This document shows positions 36,401 through 47,400 of a DNA stretch of 64,000 nt, piece after piece. This DNA comes from Zantedeschia hybrid cultivar. Taxonomy: Eukaryota > Streptophyta > Magnoliopsida > Alismatales > Araceae. The DNA lies in NCBI GenBank assembly GCA_030544215.1, contig JARZZO010000013.1, positions 40,373,196 to 40,437,195 on the forward strand, written 5' to 3'. Within the stretch, counting starts at the first letter, position 1. Each line of letters starts with the position of its first letter. The notes under the pieces were generated by a model that was given only the letters and a program-made list of their open reading frames with translations, was not told the DNA's origin and made no database searches. Both the position numbers and the translations under genes were made by a program.

Positions 36401-39400
36401 CACGCAGCGGCGGCTCTTCATTTCAAATCTTCTTCAATACCTTCCCACGAGGGGATACAGGTGTTTGCGTCGAAGATTTTTTTATCTAACCCTCGGTCGC
36501 GACCTGACCTAGACATATCTCTCCTCCTATGTCGGATTATTCGGAAATCCATTTTTTTCTTTGTTTATCTAGAGGAATTAGGGTCAGCTTTATATTTTTT
36601 TATCGGATTATGAGAGCTTGGGATTAGCCCTCAGGGAATCCGGGACTTCAAATCAAGCGAAGATTCGAGTATATGACCTCTCTCCACTGACCTCGGTCAG
36701 TGTTAATTACGCTGAGCGACTGCTCGGCAACCCTTGATTAACCGTCCGTATGATGCCCTTAATCATGCAAAGCTACCACTATAGAAAGCGCATGCATATG
36801 CAGATGAAAGTATATTTTAAGTTGAATCCTTAACCTCACCCCGGTTCGGAGACAATTTTTATATGATTTGGGATTGACTCCCGGTTATTAAGATTGGTTC
36901 CAAGTTCGGAGGATTAATTCCAATTGTGCGGATTGATTCCTGATTTTTAGCCTTACAGGGACTTTTTTGTAATTTTACACCTTGAGGGGGCTTTTATGTA
37001 ATTATGGGCGCCTTGCAAGAGCATGACAATTTGTAAGTATATGTGGGGTGGATTTTAAAAGGTTCCACACTCTATGGGGGTTATAAAATCAATTTTAAAG
37101 GTATGAGGGGTTTTTTTTGATAATTTTTTTCTTAAACTAAGTTATCAAGTTTTAAGATTTGATATTGAGGTTATTGGAGAGAATTTTTACTCATGATATG
37201 ATTTTTAGGGCTTTCGGGGTTATATATGTAAATATTACACATAGGGGTATTTTGGTAATTTTATATTTATGTATTGTGTTCCTCATGAACGGTTTATGTT
37301 CTTTCAGATTTTTACTTTCTGATTTTTTACTGTTTTTACTGATTTTTATTCATTTTTATGATTTATTTAATTAATTTAATTAATTAATTAATTAATTATT
37401 CATATGAGGTTATCTGGATTTATTATAATTTTTCACAGATTTTTACTGTTTTCTTATGGGTTTTCCTGATTTTTAATGGTTTTTCCTGGTTCTTTAATTA
37501 ATTTTCCGAATTTTTATTAATTAATTAATTATAAATTATAAATTACCTTTTGGGTTTAGTTATAATTTTTATGCAGTTTTCTGAATCCATATTTTATTTG
37601 TTTAGGGGGTGAGGCCAAGAGTTAGGTTGAAGGTGCACTCAAATTTTTAGCTTTAGAAAACTATATACATGCATATTATTATTGAGATGTGATAATTATA
37701 AAATTTAAATGATACACACATGGGCACAGAATTTCTGATATTAATTCAGTAGCATTTCGCCTTATAATAAGACTATTTTACAAATAAAGTTCGGCAGAGC
37801 TTCCCCTTAGGATAGAACCTTAGGAGAGAGCTCTCCGGGACGAAAAGAACTCCCCAAATTCGCAGCAAATCCGGGTTAAGAAATCCGAATTTGGTCTTCA
37901 ATTGGCAGCACTCTCCCTCCCAATTTCACCACAATCTCCCTCTATATGTGGGCAGCTTGTGTCCTTATAGGGTGCACTTGTGGTGTGCCTTGTGTATCTC
38001 CAATTGGGGACCCTTTGGGTCCTATTTATAGGCCCCATATTGGGCCCGGTGGGGGGTGCCACCGGATGGGCATACGGTGGGGGGGTGCCACCGGATTCTC
38101 TCTCTCTCCTTCTCTTTTTTCACTTTTTTATTCAAATGGGTGAGAGAAAGGAGTGAGAGAGAGCATTGAGGGGAGAGAGAGAGGGATGGCCCGGTGGTCA
38201 CCCCCACCGGTTCCAACCGGTGGGGGGGATGGCCACCGGTTGGGCCCCCCACCGGTTGGGAACCGGTGGGGGGTCTCCCCCACCCCACTCTCCTTTTCTT
38301 TTTTTCTCTTCCAAGGCCCATCAATGGGGTTTTCAGATTTACTTTTTTGGGGGTTTGGGTTTTAGGCCAATGTGAAAGGGGTTTACCCCCATTAATTTTA
38401 TACCTTGGCCCCATGTGAAAGGGGTTTGGGATGGGGTTAAGAGGGTTTCCACATGGGATTCTTAACCCATGTGAATGGGGTCAAGATCCCTCATTTAAAC
38501 CCCCTCTCTTTAATTAACTTCCCCCCCATCATTTTGAATTTTTAAAGGAGAAAAGAGGGAGGGAAAGCCTCCTCTCCCCCCCCACCGGTTTCCCTCTTGG
38601 AACCGGTGGGGGGGTTGCCAACCGGTGGGGGCTCCCCCCACCGGTTCCCTCTCTCTCTCCTTCCCCTTCTTAGCCTATTTAAATAAGGGGGATGGGAGAG
38701 AGGGGTCCACTTCCCCTTTAGGAAATATCCTCTTTCCCTTTCAGATTTTTTTTCTCCTCCTGGCCTGCAGATTTGGTCCCCTTTGAGGACTGATTTCTTG
38801 GCCCATTTGAGCTCTTCATTGGGCTTTTTATTGGGCCACCCATTGGGCCCGCCCCCCTTGCTATTGGGCCCTCATTTGAGACTATTTTAGGCAGGTTTGG
38901 AGGTCATTTCGGCCCCATTTCAGGACTGGTTTTGGCCTACTCCGGGACAGATTTTGGCCTGTTAGGGGTGCCTGTTGGGCCTCTTTTTGGGCCTCTCCCT
39001 TGGGCCATTTATTGGGCCTAACTTTCCCGACATTGGGCCTCCGTCCCGGGACTGATTTGGGTAAGTTCCAAAACTGATTTTTCCTTATTCCGGGACAGAT
39101 TTCAGCCCACTTTTGGGACTGAACTTGGGCCCATTTGGGGGCTTATTGGGCCTCATCTTGACCCCACCCATAGGGCTACTTATCGGGCCTATCTCCCCCA
39201 CTATTGGGCCTCCATTTCGGGGCCATTTTGGGGGAGTTCTAGGACTGATTTTGCCCCATTTCGGGACAGATTTTAGTCCATTTTGGGACTGATTTTGACC
39301 CTTGTTTTGCAGCGTTCGGGATCCCATTTATCGCTGCATTTGGGGTCTCCCATCGGGTCCCATTATCGAGCATTGCAAGGGCGGTTCGGGAGCTGATTTC

Positions 39401-41354
39401 GGGAGCCGAAGCAAGCAACTTGGGGCTGCCTCGGGCTCCTAAAAAAAAAGTCTGATTAAGGCCTTCGTGGCCTAGGTATGTCTTTTACTCCGCTGCCCTC
39501 GTAATGCGAGCCCATGGTTTCTTATGGATTTCTAGTGTTCACCTATATCGTAGGCGTGCATTTTATTTTGTATGACATGGTCTTTCATGAACATATTGCC
39601 ATGCTTATGCATGTGTATTCTCCTATGGGAATTTCGCATTGACGCGAGCATGCGTCGTATATGCGTACTCATATAATGCAAATCTGCATATCTGTATGTG
39701 AGATTTTTTTTTGGGTTCAACAACAGGACAATATATAGACTCCTCAAAAGAAACCCTAACATTAAAGGACTAAAATGACCCTTATTCAAAGTAAAAAGAC
39801 TCAAACAGAACTAAATCCTTTTAAAAAAAGAAAATACACCAATTGGGCCTCTAATGGGCCAAATAAAATATAAAATAAGCCTTGGGCTATGTCCTCCACT
39901 TCTTGGATTCCCATCAGGATGGGGGCAGCTCCCAGGACAGACACCCAAGTATGCTGACAGAGGGACAGAGGCTGAAGGCAGCTTCCAGGCCAAACACCCA
40001 AGTATATTAGGCAAACCGCCCAGCACGGAGGGGGGGCAATGTGCTGGGAAACTACTCCAGGGAAACGAAGGGAGTGGACCAGCAGGACTTTTGTTGTATA
40101 TTAATTGGACCCATACTCATGGTCAATAAAGATAGTTGCAGCAGGCTTATAGTCTTGTTTAAAGGGATGGATTCAATTGCATGGTTTGCACCGCAATCAG
40201 TGGATCTGAGTGTCCAATCTATCCACTCCTTTTCCAAAAATAAGATACATTTATACACCAATCTCTAATAATTTATCTACATTATTAAGAAAATCGCACA
40301 CACCCCAGAAATGGGACATCCCATTGCAATTCAACACATTACGATCACTGAATTTGCTCAAAACTTTTTTACATTGTACAAATGATTACCAAAATAAATA
40401 CTAATACTAATGCATCAGAATGATCCCCAATATGTTTGCCATAAAAAATTTTGATGGGATGCATTCACATCAGCCATGGAATGCAAGCAAACATTTACTG
40501 GTTGAATTCAACAGAAATTCATTAGGCAGCAACATAGAAATATTGCAACCCTCAACTCAATGCATGATTGCAGTAATTCTAGAGGTACAAGTACCAGAAA
40601 GTGGTACCTCAACAGAATCATTCCAAATATGCTTGTCATAAAAAGTTTTGATGAGATGCATAAGCATCAGTCATGCAAGAAACTCCATGGAACACTAGAA
40701 AACATTTGCTAGTTGAATTCAATGGAAAATAATTAGGTGGCAACATAGAACAACTCGATCATAGTTATCATTGCATCATAGTTGTCAAGATGTCCGCCTA
40801 GGTGTCGCCTAGGCAGAAAAGGGGAAAACCAGGCCCAAAGTGCATGCACACCTTTGTTCGAATGTGGAAAAGCACCCAAATTGCTTGACTTGAGCGGCCC
40901 AAGGTGCCCGCCTAGACCACCTGGGCGTGCCTGGGCCTTTAACCCGTTTAAAATCCCCACCCCCATGCCCCGATGCCGAAGCCCTCATTTTCCTTTGACC
41001 CCCTTGATCCCCCTCTAGGGTTCCTCTGGTGCGCCATTGCAGCAATGGGAGATCTGCAATCCGCGGCACCATCAACCACGCGCCAGCACCGCACATCACC
41101 ATAAGCTGCCGCACACCGCCACGCGCTGTTGCTGCTTTGCCTCTGTCCACACCCCCACGGCCAACACCCCTTTACCTGGTAAGCTTTTTTCCTTTGATCC
41201 TTTCTTCCCCTCTGCACCTCTTTTGCTCAATCTCTCCCACCCCTACACTCTTCCATCTTCTTTCTCTCAATTTCTCTCACTCCCACCTCCACCCTTTTAC
41301 CCTCTGCCCTCTCACAGTCTCACTGTGGGTTTCTCCACCTGATCCAACCCACTT

Positions 41355-41405
<51 letters not shown>

Positions 41406-44400
41406 AGAGAGAGAGAGCTTTGTGCATTGTGCCCCCTTCTCTCTCCACCCACCTCTTTTCATCCCCCCCCCGGTGCACAGTGCACTGTGCTGCGCATACA
41501 ATGCAGTGCACAACAGTGTCACTGTGCGGACAGTGCACTGTGCTGTGTTACTGTATGCAGTCAGTGCACTGTATGTGATGTGTACTTGACTCATTATGTG
41601 ATAATGTCTTTTCTTATTATGATGTGTTATATAGATAGTTGTTGTTGTTGTTGTTGTGAGGGAAATCGACAAATATAAGGTTAGTATTTTTATTATGAAA
41701 TTTAATTTTTATAATTATTTTTTAGTCACATATTTAACTTTGATACTTCATTGTAATGTTAGTTTTCATGTCGATGTCATATTAGTGTTATTTTCTTCAC
41801 ATTTTCATGTTAATGTTAAAGTAGTGTGATATAAAGTATGTTATTGTGAAGTATATGCCTAGGTTGCCTAGACGGTCGCCTAAGCGCGCTTAGGCGCTCG
41901 GGGACCCTGAGCATGCCTTGGGTCGCCTTACCACCTTGATAACTATGCATTGCATTAATTATAGAGGTACAAGTACTAGAGAGCATGGTTTGCCATATCA
42001 TACCGAATCGAACTCACTCATACGAGTCGACTCGTATCTAGGTGAATCTGATACATTGGGACGCATGGACTTGGCAATATTCATCCTACTCAAGCCGACT
42101 CGTTGTGACTCGAACGGACCCATGACAACTCGATGTGATGAGTACCGACTTATGCGATACACTGCTATTCGCCTCGAGCCTACTCGATGTGACTTGACAT
42201 GACTTGTATCTTATTAAATAGATTTTTTCTAATTTGATAAGTAACTAGAGTTTTTTCTCCAACTGGTAAATAATTAAACTTTTTTCTCCAATTCAACAAG
42301 TAATTTACAATTTTATATTGATTAATAAGGTAGATTTCTCCTAAATTTAACTTAGAGTCAAATATCATTAATAAACCACTAGAGTCAAAAGTGTATTTAT
42401 GTCATAATTATTCATAAAATTTAAAAATATAGAAAAATCAGAAATAGGCCTGAATCGGCTTGAGTTATAATTACTAATAAAATTTAAGGATCTGGAAAAA
42501 AACTGACCTGAATCGGCCCACTCACGTCACTCGTGCAAGTCAAACCGAGTCGGCCCGAGTCAGACTGGATCCAACTCGTATATGCCAAATCCCGATCCGG
42601 TCCGGATCAATGAGTCCGTAAACCTTGCCAGAGAGTGGTACCTCCCTAGAATCATTCCAAACATCTTTGTCACATAAAGAATTTGATAAGATGCATGAGC
42701 ATCAGTCATCCAAGATTCTCCATGGAACATTAGCAAACAAATTCAACAGCAATTCATCAGGCAGCAACATAGAAATATCATTTGAAAAAAAAAGAGAAAT
42801 ATTATAACCCTTAACCCGATGCATAGTTATTGTTGCATAAGTCTAGAGTACAAGTACTCAAGAGGGGTACCTCACTAGCTCCAATTTTTTTGCAACATCA
42901 CCAGCACGCCCCAGTTAAAAAAGCAATGCAAACAAAGAAGTATCAATCTCCTTTAATGGTAGCCAAATTTCTGTCCAAATGTGAAGGCACCTATTTATGG
43001 AGACTTGGGAGTTAGAGCAGTCATTCAAGTCCATGATATTAAAGTTTGAAGATACATTCAAGAACTTGTGAATATGTTAAAGATATCAGGTTAGTATGAT
43101 GTAGACAGCAAACTGGAGGACTTACGGTCCGGACTCAACTCCCAAACATTTCTCGTGTTGTATCATACTTTGAACCAGGGCAGATGGTTTACATAGTGGC
43201 GTCATGCTGCTTTTACCTCACAGTAGTAAGTTCCTATAGGTAGCCCTCTCCTGTCTAAGAGTTACTGCACTTTGTAGCTTTTACAAACCCTCCCCCCAAT
43301 TAATATCATTCCATCTTCTACATCTACCCTTGCTGACATGCCAAAAAGATCCTACACTAAATAGATCCAAACTTCTTGGCCACTGTTTTTTGGTATCATG
43401 AAGAGGGACACGTAGAAAGATAAGTACGCTGGGCAAAATTAACTAGGCAAGGACCAAACTCCATCCATAGGATAGAAGCCTCGCCTTCCACTAGCCAATC
43501 TGTTCTCAAACAGAGCAATCCTCACTAATCACTGCAGTGGATTGTCCCCATTGATGAAGGTAGAGCCAAGTAGGACAAAGGAAACTTATTACATCATACT
43601 CCATAACCATAGCTATTTGTCTAACCATTCCTTCTCTCGATATTCACTTCCACGGTCCGACGTTTCTGACATTCTCCTTCAGCCTGCTCACCTCCAGGAA
43701 TTCAAGCATTGATCTAATCACATATAGCTGCTCCCATGCCTCGGTCACAAGGAGTATAGACTATAGTGTCATCAGCGTACCAGAGATTGTTCAAACTTGT
43801 GGAAAAGCAAAAAAAAGAACTGCATGTGTTTTATGTGGCTTGAAATAGAGCAAAAGAAATCTTTTTTTTTTGAGTTGTACAATTATCAAAGTGGTCCTTG
43901 GCAGTTGTTTTGTAAAAACCTCTTCATAAAACAGTGGAACCCGGTAAATTGTTCAAAAATATTGATGAGGCACACAGAATGGCCAGGTAAGGAGGAGAAA
44001 AACACATCAAATATAGTTCTTCCTGCAATCCTATGGGCTTTTTAGAGAGGTATAGCATTAGAAGATTTAAGGAAGAATTAAACTCAATTACAAATATTTA
44101 ATGTGGTTGTTAATGCTGCTAACAGAGTACCAAATGGTTATCAGAAATTAAATATTGAAGGGTCCAAAATTATACAGATGCTGTAAAGGCATAAAGGTCA
44201 CATAAATCAAAATATTTTTTGTAAAAAAATGGTTTACCCTCTGATATGTAAGATTGAAAAGGTTAAATTGTTCAACTATGTAGCGTGATGGTTCCCTCTT
44301 ACTGCCTCCTTGTTACTTGGTGTTTTACATCACTGATATGCAAATAGCCAACTTGATACTCTACATGAGGTAGGAACTTGACACTGTACATGAAGTAGTC

Positions 44401-47400
44401 CTCTGCCTCCCTGCCTCAAGACAGGTCAACTAGCACCGGCTAGCAGCTTGATACTGTACATAAGGTAGTCCTCTGCCTCCCTGGTTAAACGATCTGTTGA
44501 CGCAAGGTATAATGACTTGTCTTTTCCTCTTTATAGGGGCAAGGTATTGGGCTGGCAACCAGCTAGACAACTAGGCCCACTAGTCAGCAATTTCTGAGTC
44601 ATAAACACAAATTGAAGGGAAAAAGCTTAACGGCGATGAATTGAAGCCACTTCAGTGTGCCTGAAGCATTAGAAGTCCATCCTGTTATTCACTTTACATC
44701 ATTTCCCCCTCCTACAGCATTTTATGAATGTATTCATGGCTCGTGCTATGATTTTCATGGTACATTATAAACAGAGGTCACAATAAATGCCTCTGTTAGA
44801 GGTAAGCTCCTGTTTTTCATTATAAATAGGGTGCCATACCATGTTAAGACAACTTGGACATTGGAGCATTAAACAAAACTTCCTACCCTACATTTTGTAC
44901 TATGTATATTTTGTCACACATGAAAGTTTAGTAGCAATGTAACATTGAAAACATACTGTATTCTCAAAAGTGTAACAAACTCCTACAAATATGCCTCACC
45001 CCTATTCTCCACACATGCAGGTACAAACACCTCAGCTTGGCCAAATCAAGATCAAGAACGACCCCATCACATACAATAAATGTATCAAGTAGAATCAGCC
45101 TCCAAATTTCTCCCAGAAGCACGCTTCACAAGCAGCTACCACAAATTGGCAGCCACTTTTACAGGATCCTATCCCCCAATAATAGTTGGTTGGTAGATGG
45201 ATGAAAATATACCAGGATGATGTATAAAATGTAAAGTAGTATAGCCATGAACATATAGAAATGTTCTGAAATGAAAATGCAACATAAAATCAGGCAAAAA
45301 TATAAAATAACCCAAGAAAAAAAAAGAGATCCAAAGAAAGAGGCTACTCTAGTCTCATTCTTGCACATATCTTTACTTTAAGCTATGTTATGTGAAAACT
45401 TTTGTGTTCTCATAGCCACTTTAATAATTTCAACTATTTTTTTCCCTTTGCTGTAGCTCTCCATTACCATCAACTTTTATGGATATCCATGTTCTCACAA
45501 GGTTATCAGGCCCACATTAGGGTCCAAGCCACGATAATCTTCCTCGTCTAGTATTTTCCACCAACCTAACTTTTGTAATATTCTCATTCTTTACTTGTCT
45601 CCATGATCCTTTCACATATCCACCTTGGCATTTCCAAGTCTTATCACTATCATCTTATTTTCATCTGTTTCATATATGGCTCAAGACCCAGAATACAACA
45701 TTACATTAAAAAAAAAAAAACTCTCTTTAAGGCCCAAATACACATGTACGTCCACAAAATGCCCAATGTAACCCCCTCTTCATCCACCGTATCTTTCACC
45801 GTGACTAAAAGCATAATCTAACTTGGTTTTTTTTTTCACCACAAATGTCAAACAACATATAATCTGTAGTTGTTGCACAAGATCTGAAGGTTGACTGTTT
45901 TCTCGACATTTATTATCTAACCACCTTCAGGCTTGCAGTGAACTCAATCTATACAGTCCTAATCCCCTTTATTTCAAACTATTTCCCCTCTATTGAAACA
46001 TCCTTCAAGTTTCAGATTTAGCCCCCAAACCTCTTCTAATATTATCAATTAACATGATTCTGTTAGTAAACAACATACAATAGGGCACATCTCTGGTACC
46101 CATTACAGGATAAATATAGACAAACTAGAGTATTTGAAATGACACCTGTGAATACCAATAGTTACCAGGATCGTCATACTCCAAAAACAGTCCTAACTTC
46201 CACTCCCATTTCATACATGTCTCTTAAAGAATCGACGTAGATACTAGACATGTTTTACCTTTAAGGTCCTACTATTTGTTGCCTGGGTAACATATCATTG
46301 GCTTTTTCCAAATCTATGGCGACGAAGTATGTTCTTGCTTCTTTCCTTGGTTTTCTTTTCCATAACATGTCCTCATGTCAAATCACATTACCTGAACCAA
46401 TTTGATGGCTGTGGAGGTGTAAGAATTTGCAGTGCTGATCATGGGAGCAACAGTTTGGGAGGGATGTGATCTTTTGCGCAAACATGGTATGAACCCATTT
46501 TGAGAGAGGCGGCATGTTTGTCCATACATATGCACCTACTCATGTACAGGCCAGCATAAAATCAACTAAAGCACAGCCAAACTCTTGAAGCAGATGACCA
46601 TTCATTTCCAGAAAATTTTCAGATGTTGAACTCAAAAATCTCCAGCTGATGTTGTTTGATATACATAACAGGGTATGCTTTTGCACAGAACCCCAATATA
46701 AGTGTAGACAAGTTTTATATGTGTGCCTAATATACATGCACTTCTTGACACTATTGATTTAAATGTTCAAAGTGACCCATGAACGATAAACTATGATAAA
46801 TGAAGTTCCCCTTTCTAAGCTCCATCTTAGTTAAAATACCTAACAACTTGGAGGCTTGCTGTAGGCAATCATTGCTATGGTTGTACACATTGAAAAGTAA
46901 GAAGATATAAAAATAGCCACCAATATAGCTTGGCTAATCAAGAAACCAGATTGACGATCCTTTATCATAAGAGCATCCTGAGTCTAGTGTCAATGATTGA
47001 AAAACATCACCATATGACTCCTTAATTTAATCTAACTCTTATTCTTGAATCATCGATCTACCCAGTCCATAAAATATATTAAAAAGATTGGTAATCACAC
47101 AAACCTAATTATCCTATCACTTTCCAGACCTAAATTCCTTTCTATCGACTCCAAGGCCTCATTTCAACATCTTTGAGAATTTCTCCACCACCTCAATATC
47201 AACTTTACAAGATTTCAAGTGCGCTATCCTGATTGCAACCCTTAATATCTCTAAAGCATAACCTGCTCAGTAGTGAATAAATGAGTATTTCAACAGGAGC
47301 TACAAGATTCACCATGACCAAACAACACTCAGATTGAAATATAAGTTACATGCAGCACAGGAAAGTGGGAAACAATTCTTTGAAAAAAAAGAAAAAGGAG

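Larger units (their letters stand above)
40428..42885. repeat. Three-copy tandem repeat (unit about 200 bp), middle copy carries two transposon insertions
   Basis: Unit landmarks: TTTGATG(A/G)GATGCAT, CATCAG(C/T)CAT, GGCA(G)CAACATAGAA, GAGGTACAAGTAC, AG(A)AGTGGTACCTC and AATCATTCCAAA. Copies begin near 40428, 40623 and 42657. Copy 1 is 195 bases. Copy 2 is 2034, or 203 after removing both elements and one target duplication each. Not convincingly coding. Confidence 0.9.

Noticed and set aside
36107..36613. 168-codon frame with a poly-Gly run
   Set aside because: Created by the T19/G25 homopolymers; no domain.
38040..38660. Regularly spaced ACCGGT palindromes considered as a CRISPR-like or operator array
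   Set aside because: Spacing is irregular, spacers are low-complexity G/C runs, and the host is a plant nucleus.
41029..41589. 186-codon plus-strand frame, Pro/Ser/Cys-rich
   Set aside because: Produced by CT microsatellite and GTGCAC repeats inside a bounded hAT element.
40420..42807. Similar short peptides (PESGTS-ESFQ) in two copies considered as a small gene family
   Set aside because: They arise from the tandem repeat; the third copy is disrupted and there is no conserved start or splice pattern.
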